Shown here one piece after another: positions 53,160 to 64,000 of a stretch of DNA of 64,000 bases (within the stretch, counting starts at the first letter, position 1; each line of letters starts with the position of its first letter). This DNA is from Ctena decussata. Taxonomy: Eukaryota > Mollusca > Bivalvia > Lucinida > Lucinidae. Made by a program: the position numbers and the translations under genes. The notes under the pieces were generated by a model, which was not told the origin of the DNA, did no database searches, and was given only the letters and a program-made list of their open reading frames with translations. The stretch lies in the NCBI GenBank assembly GCA_963989385.1, contig OZ022501.1:99470502-99534501 (forward strand), written 5' to 3'.

Positions 53160-54112
53160 TACTGAGCCAATGGAGCCGAGGACAACACTCTACTTCAAGA
53201 AGACCTGCAGCTCTCGAAGAATGGGAACGCATTTGGCAGATTAGCTTCAACCCATCTAAGTGCTCTGTCATACGTGTCACCACAGGGAAAAGAAAGAAGG
53301 TCTATCGCTCATCCTATAGGCTCCATGGTCAAGAACTAGAGGTGGTTGATTCCAGCAAATACACAGGGGTGAAGGTCACCTGCGATTTAACTTGGTCAAG
53401 TCATATTGATGATGTTGCCGGTAAAGCCAATAGATCCTTCGGATTCCTGCGCCGCAACTTTAAACAGTGTACCAAGGAGGCCAAAGCAGCAACCTATACC
53501 ACCATTGTCAGGCCAGTTCTAGACTACGCATCCACAGTATGGGATCCTTATCGCCAGTGTGACATAAATACTCTGGAGCAAGTCCAAAGCCGAGCCGCCA
53601 GATACGTGTGCAATGATTACATTACTCGCACACCTGGATGTGTTACAGCTATGGTGGAGGACCTTGGCTGAGAGAGTCTCCAAGACAGGAGATACACTGC
53701 TAGACTGAGTCTCCTTTACAAGATCCAGCATGGATTGGTTGACTTTGAAAGCTCCTGCTACTTAAGACCGAGTGATAGCAGATCCAAAGGCCAGAGCGGG
53801 CTCTTCCAAGAGAGAATCAACTGGGATGTCCATTCTCAACTCATTCTTTCCTCGTACCATCAGGGATTGGTACGAACTCCCACGATACATCACAGAAGCC
53901 AGCACCTTGGATGAGTTCCGGACCAGTCTTATTGGACGACTGGTCCACGCCTAAATCCATGCCTGCAACATTGAGACAACTTTGTATATAGTTTTACCAT
54001 GTTTTAACCAAGTTTTGGGACAACTGCTGTTTAACCCCCATATGCAGTCCCGCAGGACCAATTACGTTCAAACTGATCCCGGTCCTTTACTCGGAAGAAG
54101 AAGAAGAAGAAT
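53160..54112 (+). pseudogene. LINE 3' fragment, frameshifted, GAA tail
   Basis: Starts inside the reverse transcriptase just after the FADD box (EDNTLLQEDLQLSEEWER) and continues FNPSKCSVIRVT, SSKYTGVKVTCDLTWSSHID, FLRRNFKQCTKEAKAATYTT and VQSRAARYVCNDY. TGA at 53669-53671 and a frameshift near 53780-53830 break it before SFFPRTIRDWYELP and TLDEFRTSLIG. It ends in (GAA)n at 54092-54110, like 50999-52240, so both probably belong to one family. Confidence 0.85.
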
Positions 54113-54169
54113 ACTGCGACGATCATTTTCTGATCATTACCTCAGGTGTAGTAAATTTAGAATGTAGCT

Positions 54170-55117
54170 CAAAGAATAAACAAACTTACGGGGTGGGCCA
54201 TTAAAACTATTTACAAGAAGCAGATCAGAGGCATGCTAAAACACATGCCTCTGGACCGATTATCTAAATAAGAGCCTTACTCCTCAGCAGAACTGGCAGA
54301 AACCGCTGAAGAGGGGAGACAATTTCAAAAGGGACGTAAAATCGCAAGTCATCCATTCAGCAATCCATAAAAATGAAACATAAACTTTTTGTCATAACTT
54401 TTTTGAGTCAGTTAAGAGAAATTTCTATGAGACTCAGGTGAATGTGCAACATGTGTACCATTTATAACGGAGTTATGCTTTGCAACAAGTAAACAGCCCA
54501 GAGTTCATCAGACAAATTTTGCATATGCTGGTCTAGGTATTTACTTCACAAATCTCCTAATGTACATTTTCCATGCAAGAATGGCTTTGTAAAATGAGGC
54601 TATTCTTGATCTGATAAAGATCTTCTGTACATAATCTGCAGCAGGATCATAAATAAACCCGGTAACCCCTGTCGTTACATAATAACATGTGTGGAAAGGC
54701 CGTGGAGAATGTGAACTTTATGCCAGAGGTAACAACTTTATGACAATAAAATCAACCAAACCTACCAGACTCCAGTGATGCCTGAAGATTTTTTCAAGTA
54801 TACTGACTGGAGTCTGGAGCCAGTCTAAGCAATTGTTTGTTGTTCCTTATTAGAGTCCCGCCGTTGACTTATCGGCGCATCCGGATAACCGGTAAAAGTG
54901 TTTATTAATAATAAAAGTTTCCTACACCTATGAATAATCCACCACCAATGAATGTAAATATACACCACTGAAATGTAACTATATAGTCCTCAATGTAAAA
55001 TTCCTCCACCAAAGCATTTTCCTGAGATCAGTGAGATCTGTTCATTCACAATTGTCAAATTTGCACCCAAGTTTCTGATCCTTCCACAAATTTTATCAAA
55101 TAGTTCATTTTCAAATA
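54170..55117. other. Intergenic stretch, nothing recognised
   Basis: A short inverted repeat (ACTCCAGTGATGCC.. and ACTGGAGTCTGGAG) near 54770-54830. No exon-like frame or shared repeat seen. Confidence 0.4.
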
Positions 55118-55126
55118 TTTCAACCC

Positions 55127-57809
55127 GGTCCATTGAAATATCACAAACCACCGCAAACTACCACAAACCACCGCAAACCTCCACAAACCAGCACCAAATC
55201 ACCACAAACTACCTCAAAGCTATTTCACTGTATATTTCACGTATATTAAATCAATTTATTTGATATTTGATGTGGTATTAACGACAACTTTATCGTATTA
55301 TGAACCTCTGAGTTTTTAATTTTATCTACAGGTATATATTTTCTAACGTGCCTCTAACCTTACACAGACAAAGTGTGAAAATACTTGCAATTATATCTAA
55401 TTTTTTAGGGATTATAAGAAAACTTTCATTTCTTATTGATCCAAATAATAATAATAATAAAAATAATAATATTAAAAAAAAATAATAATTATTATAAATT
55501 ATAAACTTATATTAATAACATTAACAGATTGTAATAACGTTAAGTGGCCTTTTTGGAGCTATAATATAAATATTGTATAAATATTGTATCAAAAGTATAA
55601 CAAGAGGGCCATGATGGCCCTGGATCGCTCACCTGAGTATCCTGTGAACTTGACCTCAGAAACATCCATACGTCCAACAGACAGAGTTTCACAAAGATTC
55701 AATGGAAAATGAACCCTTTATTGTGTACCTTAGGTTTTTATAAGATTTAACCTAATGACATTGTTTTTGACCCCACATGACCCAGTTTCAAACCTGGTCT
55801 AGATTTCTTGGATATAAACATTCTGCAAAAGTTCATGAATATCGGATCAAAACTGTGCCCTCTAGAGCGTAAACAATGCTTTTCTAAGGTTTGACCTAGT
55901 TTTTGACCCGACATGACCAAGTTGCACCCTTGGTCCAGATTTGTAGGAGAAAAACATTTTGACTAAGTCTCATGAAGATTAGAACAAAACTGTGTCCTCT
56001 AAAGCATTCACATGGCTTTTCTAAGAACTGACCTAGTGACCTAGTTTTTGACCTGACATGGCCCAGTTTCAAATCAGGTCTAGATTTCATAAAAATAAAC
56101 ATTCTGACAAAGTTTCATGTAGATTATATCATAACTGTGCCCTAAAGAGTGTACACAACGTTTTTCTAAGATTTGACCTAGTGACCTAGTTTTTGACCCC
56201 ACATGACCCAGTATCAAAGTTGGTCTAGATTTCATTCAGATAAACTTTCTGACCATGTTTCATGATGATTGGATCGTAACTGTGCCCTCTGATTCATTCT
56301 AAGATTTATTTCTATTTTTAGCTCTGGTGGCCATTTTGTACAGCAGAGTGGAACCGTTTTCAGCAATTTTTGTTTAGAACCATGAGTCAAACACTTCTGT
56401 GAAATTATTTTGAAATCGAGCCATTGGCTTTAGAGGAGGTGTCGTTTAAATGTTTTTCTATATTTAGCTCTGGTGGCAAGTTTGTTCAGCAGAGCTGAAC
56501 CATTTTAGCAATTTTGGTAGAGGGTCTCCTAAGGAACATTTCTGTGAAATTATTTAAAAATCTTCCCAGCAGTTTTGGAGGAGAAGTCGTTGAAAGGTTT
56601 TTCTATTTTTAGCTCTGGCGGCCATATTGTTCAGCCGAGCGGAACCGGTAGAGCAATTTTGGTAGCAGGACTCCTAGGGAACATTTCTGTGAAATTATTT
56701 CAAAATCTACCCAGCAGTTTTTGAGGCAAAGTCGTTTAAAGGTTTTTTCTATTTTTAGCTCTGGCGGCCATTTTATTCAGCGGAGCAGAACCGTTTTAGG
56801 AATTTCGGTAGAGGGTGTCTTAAGGAACATTTCTGTGAAATTATTTCAAAATCTGCCCAGCAGTTTTGGAGGCAAAGTTGTTTAAAGGTTTTTCTATTTT
56901 TAGCTCTGGCGGCCATATTGTTCAGTGAAGTGGAACCGTTTTAGCAATTTCGGTAGAAGGTGTCCTAAGAAACATTTCTGTGAAATTATTTCAAAATCTG
57001 CCCCGCAATTTTGGAGGAGAAGTCGTTTAAAGGTTTTTATATTTTTAGCTCTGGCGGCCATATTGTTCAGCGGAGCGGAACCGTTTGAGCAATTTTTATT
57101 AAGGGCCTCATAAGGAACATTTCTGTGAAATTATTTCAAAATCCGTCCAGCACTTTTGGAGGGGAAGTCGTTTAAAGGTTTTTCTATATTTAGCTCTGGC
57201 GGCCATTTTGTTCAGCAGAGCGGAACCGTTTAAGCAAATTTGGTAGAGGGTCTCCTAAGGAACATTTCTGTGAAAATACATCAAAATCTACCCAGCAGTT
57301 TTGGAGGAGAAGTCGTTTAAAGGTTTTTCTATTTTTAGCTCTGGTGGCCATTTTGTTCAGCGGAGCGGAACCGTTTGAGCAATTTTGGTAAAAGGCCTCC
57401 TAAGGAACATTTCTGTGAAATTATTTCAAAATCTGCCAAGCAATTTTGGAGGAGAAGTCGTTTAAAGGTTTTTCTATTTTTAGCTCTGGCGGCCATATTG
57501 TTCAGTGGAGCGGAACCGTTTTAGCAATTTTGGTAAACAGTCCCACAAGGAACATTTCTGTGAAATTATTTCAAAATCTGTCCGGCAATTTTGGAGAGGA
57601 AGTCATTTAAAGCAAAAGTTGACGACGGACGAATGCCGGACGACGGACGACGGACAAAGACCGATCACAATAGCTCACCTTGAGCACTTCGTGCTCAGGT
57701 GAGCTAAAAATATATATATAAAAAGCGGTTAGAAACTTTTTAAGTAGTTGGTGAAGAATTGGAGTGGTTTGTGGTGGTTTGCGGTGGTTTGTGGTATTTC
57801 AATGCTCCC
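55127..57809. mobile_element. 2.7-kb element with about 41-bp inverted ends and 9-bp duplication
   Basis: CATTGAAATATCACAAACCA at the left and the inverse of CATTGAAATACCACAAACCA at the right match over about 41 bp with two mismatches, and consist of CACAAACCACCGCAAAC subrepeats. TTTCAACCC lies directly outside both ends (55118-55126 and 57810-57818). A 9-bp duplication fits Mutator-like elements. It contains an (AAT)n tract (55442-55495) and the hairpin-ended element at 55600-57710. It ends 181 bases before the PDCD2 start codon. Confidence 0.72.
55600..57710 (+). mobile_element. Hairpin-ended internal-repeat element (core type C)
   Basis: Starts ACAAGAGGGCCATGATGGCC, then CGCTCACCTGAG; ends CTTGAGCACTTCGTGCTCAG then GTGAGCTAAAAA. 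The first 700 bp have TGACCTAGTTTTTGACC units; then about nine units of 143-150 bp with TTTTTAGCTCTGGCGGCCAT, AGCGGAACCGTTT and GGAACATTTCTGTGAAATTA, and a GACGGACGACGG tract before the 3' hairpin. Nested in the 2.7-kb element. Confidence 0.85.
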
Positions 57810-57990
57810 TTTCAACCCGATTTCCATTAGCTAAAATTGTAGAAGTAGTATGGTAAAAGTTTATATTCCTCTGAGCCAGCATGTGCCGCTTGTTCAATTC
57901 TGAGCGTTTTCTAAGGCCGTAGAGTTCTGGAGAGTAGTTTCGTGACGCAATGTTTATAAACCGGAAGCACGTGTTCAGGTCCAAACAAAT

Positions 57991-58525
57991 ATGGCTGCGC
58001 CCATGAAAAGTGTAACGGATCAAATTGAGCTAGGATTTATTGAAGAAACAGAGACGTTCTTGCTTAAAAGCCGATTCTTTCCGAGCAAGACTGGAGGGAA
58101 GCCTGCATGGTTATCTTTAAGCCCTCTTCCAAAACCTGAGCATCTTTCATGCAGAGTGTGCGGAAAACAGACAAGATTTCTGCTCCAAGTTTATAGCCCT
58201 GAGGAGGAAAATTCTGAAACCTTCCACAGAACCTTTTTCCTCTTTGTATGTATGGATCCAGCATGCTGCAAATTGAACAGTTCTGCCAACTTTTATGTGT
58301 TTCGGTCCCAACTGCCAAGAATCAATGAGTTTTATTCCTCTGATCCACCTAAAGAAGTGCCAATTCAGGAAGAGCCTGATGCTTCACAATATCAAAATAT
58401 TTGTGTTGTTTGTTGCTGTTGTGGCCCTAAAACATGTGGGAAGTGTCACAGAATATCATACTGCAGTAAAGAGCATCAGACAATAGACTGGAAAGCTGGC
58501 CACAAGAAAAGTTGTGGGACAGAAG
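57991..58525 (+). CDS. PDCD2: PDCD2 exon 1
   Basis: The start ATG, the whole first zinc ribbon and the MYND finger are encoded here without interruption. The donor GAAG/GTATTT leaves one base of a glutamate codon. The frame stays open a few codons past the donor (GI then stop), which is intron. Confidence 0.95.
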
Positions 58526-60528
58526 GTATTTAAAGACAGCTGCATTTGACATGGAACAGCACCCATGTTAAGGGACATCTAGCCTGTAACCGTTTATTTC
58601 AGTAAGAGATTTTATCTCGCATGCAAAGCGAGAAATAGGTTTACTATGCCAGCTATGGCTATTGCAAGCTATTTTACTATTCATAATGCATAGTAGATAT
58701 GTTATATAGTATATTATATATCTAATATGCCAATATAACATATTAGATATCTAATATAACATATAAGATATCTTATGTCCTATATAAGATATCTGATATA
58801 GGATATAAGATATCTTATATAGGATAGAAGATATCTTATATAGGATATATGTTATTTAATTCTTCATATAAGAAATCTTATATGTTATATTAGATATGTT
58901 ATATTAGATATCTTAATTGGCATATTAGATATCTAATATAATATATAAGATATCTGATATGTTAGATATCTTATATGTAAAATTAAATAAGATATCTCAT
59001 ATCCTACATAAGATATCTTATATCTGATATAAGATATCTGAATTTCTAAATATGATATCTTATATTTAATATAAGATATCTTGTATCCTATATAAGATAT
59101 CTTATATATTATGTTGCGTCTTGTGGAAAAGTCAAATAAGATATCTTACATACCTATATGAGATAGCTTATATGGTGCATAAGATATCTTATATGGCATA
59201 TAAGATATCTTCCATAGGATATAAGATATCTTATATGGGATATGAGATATCTTATTTAATTTTACATAGAAGATATCGAATGTAATATATCAGATATCTT
59301 ATATAGTATATATGATATCTCATATGCTCAGGCATTTCCAGATTTATTCAGATAATTATTAGACAGGAGTCTATCCTTCCAAAATTATGACAAGATTGTG
59401 TGTTTTCTCTTCCAAAACAACCCCAAAGATCAAAATCCATCTTACATGATAGATCTACATTTTTGAGGTTTTTTTTTTGTTTTTTTTTGAAGGGAAAATC
59501 CCAACTTGAATTGAAGAAATTGGGTACTTATTTTTTCAGAAAAAGAAGATAGATCGCGCAACAATATGTTGTTTCCTGAGATGGAACTAATTACAGAATT
59601 GGAGGAGCTCCCAAGTGAAACACCAGACAAGACTAACAGAGATAAACTGAAGGAATATAAAGAGTTCTTGAAATCTAATGTTGAAAAAGGTACTTAACTC
59701 TGAAGGAAATTTTGTTCATGTGTAGGAGGCAGTGTTGAAAGTATGACAGTTTCACAGGGGAATGAGATATATGAGTGTTTCCATTATTTAATGATCATCT
59801 CTGAGACGATCATTAAATAATGGAAACGCTCATATATCTCATTCCCCTGTTGATACTTATTTTAAAATACCTTTATGGAGAAGAACTCTATAAGCTCTCA
59901 GCTTTCGTTCTAATCCCAAGATTGTATTGTATACTATATATATATGCATGTAAGTAAAAATTTATAACTGAATAAAATATGTTTAAACTAAAATACCTTA
60001 TGAGTTCATTGGCAACTCTAATGTGAAATGTTAGTGCAAGACATGAAAGAGACTTGTTAGTTGAAGATGTTAGAAATTTGTATTGATTAATCTCACTTGC
60101 TAGCCGGTCTGATACTTTAATATCTGCCTTGATCTTGTTCGGTGATATAATGAAGATTTCAAAGAGAAGTGAAATTTTACCTTAATATGAAAAATGTGTG
60201 ATTAAGAGAATTTCTAACCTCTTCTATTGAAATAAGTCTCTACATGAAACAATGTTGAACGGCATGTTGTTTAGTGCTGTGTGCATACGAGAATTATGCT
60301 AGCAAATTTTATTAAAATGATTTATAAATTGACCTTTCTTTATCTACTGGTTGCAACAGCTTTAGTCTTACTCTTGTCACATTATCTTTGAGACAGTCTT
60401 ACTTTCCAGGGTGTACTCAGGTTGAAAACATGTCAGAGTCAGAACTAGAGAAAATGGTGAGCAAGGAAACAGAAAATGATAAACAGCTGAGGAAATTTAA
60501 AAAGAGGATTAGTCATCAGCCTGAACAG
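57991..60528 (+). CDS. PDCD2: Programmed cell death protein 2, N-terminal three exons (partial)
   Basis: Exons 57991-58525, 59540-59689 and 60410-60528 join in phase into 268 codons. Seen in order: IELGFIEE and FPSKTGGKPAWLS near the start, CRVCGKQTRFLLQVYSP (first zinc ribbon, Cys54 and Cys57), FHRTFFLFVCMDPACC, FRSQLPRINEFYSSDPP, a MYND zinc finger (about residues 137-175: CVVCCCCGPKTCGKCH, YCSKEHQTIDWKAGHKKSC), LFPEMELITE, and an acidic/coiled segment ending FKKRISHQPEQ. PDCD2 is known as a conserved chaperone-like factor for ribosomal protein uS5 (RPS2) assembly. The C-terminal PDCD2_C part, about 80 residues, is not in the remaining 3.5 kb and must lie to the right. The start is chosen at the first in-frame ATG (AATATGGCTGCG). 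Confidence 0.95.
58685..59335. repeat. AGATATCT-rich palindromic tandem repeat in PDCD2 intron 1
   Basis: About 650 bp of roughly 15-40 bp units, each centred on AAGATATCTT or TAGATATCTA and joined by ATAT/TTATAT links. Nearly every unit is itself self-complementary. GATATC occurs more than 25 times. No coding content. Confidence 0.9.
59540..59689 (+). CDS. PDCD2: PDCD2 exon 2
   Basis: Acceptor ATTTTTTCAG and donor GTACTT. It encodes 50 residues beginning EKEDRSRNNMLFPEMELITE; FPE.E is the conserved strand following the MYND finger in PDCD2. Ends one base into a glycine codon. Confidence 0.92.
59755..59849. repeat. Near-perfect 42-bp-arm hairpin
   Basis: CAGGGGAATGAGATATATGA begins an arm of 42 bp whose inverse ends at 59849; there is one mismatch (T against C, which would pair as G-U or A-C in one strand) and a loop of about 11 bases. 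Lies in PDCD2 intron 2. Confidence 0.85.
60410..60528 (+). CDS. PDCD2: PDCD2 exon 3
   Basis: Acceptor CTTTCCAG and donor GTATAC. It encodes ENMSESELEKMVSKETENDK and KFKKRISHQPEQ, ending on a codon boundary. QPEQ is the point before the C-terminal domain (family PEQxLRY); the next exon is not in the window. Confidence 0.92.
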
Positions 60529-60843
60529 GTATACTGGTATTGCTGTTCATTCTAGGAACTTATAGGCTGTTTCACAGTTTTGTCTTTTGATATTACATAT
60601 TTCTAAGGAAGACAAAAAGCATGAGACTTGCCATGTGTAAACGTGTTTTGGTATAAAGCAAATTCCTTGTCAAGAATCATACTGATCCTGAAAAAAAAGC
60701 TGTGATGTTGCTCAATTTTAGGCAATTGATCTACTTGATGAAAACTGTTTTAAGCTATATTATACCATAAAACGCAAACTATAGCACAAAATGTTTGTTA
60801 ATGCCTGCAAGGTCTACACTGATGAGGGTGGTATAAAATATTT

Positions 60844-60920
60844 ATACCATGGTTGCCACCTGTAAGGGAGATAATCCACTCGTGGATTATCTCCACATAC
60901 AGGTGGACAAATCATGGTAT
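60844..60920. repeat. 77-bp hairpin
   Basis: ATACCATGG..CCACCTGTA faces TACAGGTGG..TCATGGTAT, with inner perfect arms GGAGATAATCCAC. In PDCD2 intron 3 (past exon 3). Confidence 0.75.
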
Positions 60921-60929
60921 AACTATTAC

Positions 60930-61660
60930 GTGTCGCCCAGACTTGTGTGTCCATTCTGCAATTCAGTTTTGTCGTTAGTTTATGCATTCTTGGCAAGTCT
61001 CTTTGGAAGTGGAAAATGTTGACTTCTGATGCAATCAAATGTTGTATAAAGCATGTAAGCCTAGACTTTATGACTACCGTATCTGACCTAATTAGCGCAC
61101 ATGCCCCTACAAGCACACATCACGGTAATGTCTGAGGAATATGACGATAAGCTCACATATTTTCACTGGTTTATCCCTTTGTTTGCTTGTAATCAAGAGC
61201 TTAAAATGCTATAGAATCTTAAATATTATTATGTGCAGTTGTAATGCTTTTCCATCCTACTGTGACTTTAAGCTGATTGTCTTCGCTGCTTAACCTTTAA
61301 AATTTGTTTCCTTAAATATATAATAATTCCTTGAAATGTGCCCTTATAAGAAAGAAAGTTTATTACAAGTACATGTATTTGACACCATTTTGAACAAGCT
61401 AAGTGCACATGGCACTAATAAGATCGATTACGGTATATTTTATCTGCATGAAAATTACAGAAATAAATCTAATAAGTCATTGGTAGGTCATAAACAGTTT
61501 GCCATACTCCGCCAATTTTCTAATATCATAAACTGAAATTCTTTCAACAGAAACTTCAGATTTTCTCAAACAAATAAATATTCTCAAGTCATTTAATTAC
61601 ATGTTTATATTGAGACTAAACTGCAAAGGAATATTACTTCATTACATGCTCATTTGTCAT
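60930..61660. other. PDCD2 intron, nothing recognised
   Basis: AT-rich sequence without exon-like frames. A half copy of the foldback arm from 24690-24755 (CAGAAACTTCAGATTTTCTC) lies at 61549-61575. Confidence 0.4.
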
Positions 61661-61661
61661 A

Positions 61662-64000
61662 TTTTTAGCTCACCTGAGCCGAAGGCTCAGAGGTGAGCTT
61701 ATAGGATGGGAGTCGAGCCGTCGTCCGTCCGTCCGTGCGTGGGTGGGTGCGTCAACACTTTCAAACATGAATATCTCAGAGACCAGTGGGCCGATCGCAA
61801 TCAAATTTTATCTGAAGCATCATTGGGGTGGGGGAAAGGCTGCATTAGATTTTGGTGCCGATCAGCTCAGAACTCTGGTTTCCATGGCAACAGATAGCCT
61901 CCATAGGGTTATAATGGGGAAAACGGCGTCATCACGTTTTCTCAACTGTTTTTGATTAGATCCTTATCATACTTGCAGGTAATGATGACATACACAAGAG
62001 CTTGGATGAGTTCGAAATTTGGTCAAAATTCGAGCACAGACTACGGAGTTAGCTGCCCTTGAGCGTTTGAAAAAAATCCCATAGGGTTATAATGGGGAAA
62101 ATGGCGTCATCACGTTTTCTCAACCGTTTTTGCTTAGATCCTTATCTTACCTGCAGGTAATGATGACATACATAAGAGCTTGGATGAGTTCGAAATTTGG
62201 CCGGATTCGAGCACAGACTACGGAGTTAGCTGCCCTTGAGGGTTTGAAAAAAATCCCATAGTGTTATAATGGAGAAAACAATGTCATCACATATTTTTAG
62301 AAAAACTTTGTCATCGCTCTATTGCCTACATTTCTCAACAGATTTCAAAATAAATTCACACAAATGTAGGGCATGACAATATCTCGAGCAAGTGTGACAT
62401 TCAGGATGCTGCGCCCAAGGTCAAGGTCACTGTGGCTATTTTTAGAAAAACTTTGTCAGCGCTCTAGCACCTACATTTCTCAATGGATTTTGAAATAACT
62501 TCACACAAATGTAGGGCATGACAATATCTCGAGCAAGTTCGACTTTCAGGATGCTGCGCCCAAGGTCACGGTCACTGTGGCTATTTTTAGAAAAACTTTG
62601 TCAGCGCTCTAGCACCTACATTTGTCAACGGATTTTAAAATAAATTCACACAAATGTAGGGCATGACAATATCTCAAGCACGTTCAACTTTCAGGGAGCT
62701 GTGCCCAAGGTCAAGGTCACTGTGGCTATTTTTAGAAAAACTTTGTCATCGCCCTAGCACCTTCATTTCTCCATGGATTTTGAAATAACTTGACACAAAT
62801 GTAGCGTATGACAATATCTCAAGCAAGTTCGACTTTCAGGATGCTGTGCCCAAGGTCAAGGTCACTGTGGCTATTTTTAGAAACTTAGTCATCGCTCTAG
62901 CACCTACATTTCTCAATGGATGTTAAAATAAATTCACACAAATGTAAGGCATGTCAATATCTCAAACAAGTTTGACTTCCAGGGTGCAGTGCCCAAGGTC
63001 AAGGTCACTGTGGCTATTTTTAGAAAAACTTTGTCTGTGCTCTAGCACCTACATAACTCAATGGATTTTAAAATAAATTCACACAAATGTAGGGCATGAC
63101 AATATCTCGAGCAAGTTCTACTTTCAGGGAGCTGTGCCCAAGGTCAAGGTCACTGTGGCTATTTTTAGAAAAAACTTTGTCAGCGCCCTAGCACCTTCAT
63201 TTCTCCATGGATTTTGAAATAACTTGACACAAATGTAGCATATGACAATATCTCAAGCAAGTTTGACTTTCAGGATGCTGCGCCCAAGGTCAAGGTCACT
63301 GTGGCTATTTTTAGAAAAACTTTGTCAGCGCTCTATCACCTACATTTCTCAGCAGATTTTAAAATAATTTCACACAAATGTAGGGCATGACAATATCTCG
63401 AGCAAGTTCGACTTTCAGGATGCTGCACCCAAGGTCAAGGTCACTGTGGCTATTTTAAGAAAAACTTTGTCAGCGCTCTAGCACCTACATTTCTCAACGG
63501 ATTTTTAAATAACTTCACCCAAATGTAGGGCATGACAATATCTCAAACAAGTTTGACTTCCAGGGTGCTGCGCCCAAGGTCAAGGTCACTGTGGCTATTT
63601 TTAGAAAAACTTTTGTCATCGCCCTAGCATCTTCATTTCTCCATGGATTTTGAAATAACCTGACACAAATGTAGCGTATGACAATATCTCAAGCAAGTTC
63701 GACTTTCAGGATGCTGTGCCCAAGGTCAAGGTCACTGTGGCTATTTTTAGAAATACTTTGTCATCGCTCTAGTACCTACATTTCTCAACGCATTTTAAAA
63801 TAAATTCACACAAATGTAGGGCATGACAATATCTCCAGCAAGGTTGACTTTCAGGGTGCTGCAATCAAGGTTTTTGATTAGATCCTTATCATACTTGCAG
63901 GTAATGATGACATACATAAGAGCTTGGATGAATTCGAAATTTGGCCGGATTCGAGCACAGACTACGGAGTTAGCTGCCCTTGAGCGTTTGAAAAAAATCC
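61662..64000 (-). mobile_element. Hairpin-ended internal-repeat element (core type A), runs off the window
   Basis: Inverse copy of the family at 26436-28291. It starts with the 3' hairpin (AGCTCACCTGAGCCGAAGGC), then a (GTCC)/(GGGT) tract, two units with CTACGGAGTTAGCTGCCC, then at least nine 150-bp units with AAGGTCAAGGTCACTGTGGC and ACAAATGTAGGGCATGACAA. At the right edge (from about 63870) the CTACGGAGTTAGCTGCCC unit type returns. More units than the 26.4-kb copy; the far end is outside. Confidence 0.85.

Noticed and set aside
60529..61660. Search for the PDCD2 C-terminal exon
   Set aside because: No frame with the expected CPCG and C-terminal motifs was found between exon 3 and the next element, so the exon is taken to be outside the window.

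Overview
The window is a gene-poor, repeat-dense, AT-rich piece of an animal nuclear genome. Genes are split by GT-AG introns of up to about 14 kb. Three conserved metazoan genes can be assembled exon by exon. They sit among LINE fragments, tRNA-derived SINEs, many small inverted-repeat elements and a set of elements with internal tandem repeats. This repeat style is typical of bivalve molluscs, so a marine bivalve is my inference. The species cannot be read from the sequence.

Genes: (1) The last three exons of an EndoU-family endoribonuclease lie on + at 706-7336; its 5' exons are outside the window. (2) A complete six-exon PITHD1 (PITH domain) gene lies on - at 35717-15365. It encodes 213 residues, every splice phase agrees, and its largest introns are filled with repeats. 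(3) The first three exons of PDCD2 (MYND zinc finger) lie on + at 57991-60528; its C-terminal exons are beyond the right edge. The three genes have no evident functional link.

Layout: 1-8 kb is EndoU, with intron repeats. 8-15 kb is intergenic, with several MITE families. 15.3-35.7 kb is PITHD1; its introns hold a 4.2 kb element with 70-bp terminal inverted repeats and a TTAA-flanked 2.4 kb element. 36-41 kb is a LINE fragment broken by two later insertions. 41.9-51.0 kb is a 9.0 kb element with about 400-bp inverted ends and an exact 8-bp target duplication. That element holds a higher-order satellite built on a 34-bp palindrome, a 5'-truncated LINE with its own 11-bp duplication, and a mariner-like element. 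51-54 kb holds two more LINE fragments. 55.1-57.8 kb is a 2.7 kb element with 9-bp duplications, ending about 180 bp before the PDCD2 start codon. 61.7 kb to the end is a long internal-repeat element.

The most unusual material is repeat architecture: a family of 1-2 kb elements with the same hairpin ends but unrelated tandem cores, the palindrome-based satellite, and a roughly 65-bp hairpin family whose stems vary in a compensated way. No CRISPR array, rRNA, bacterial-type operon or free-standing tRNA gene was seen.
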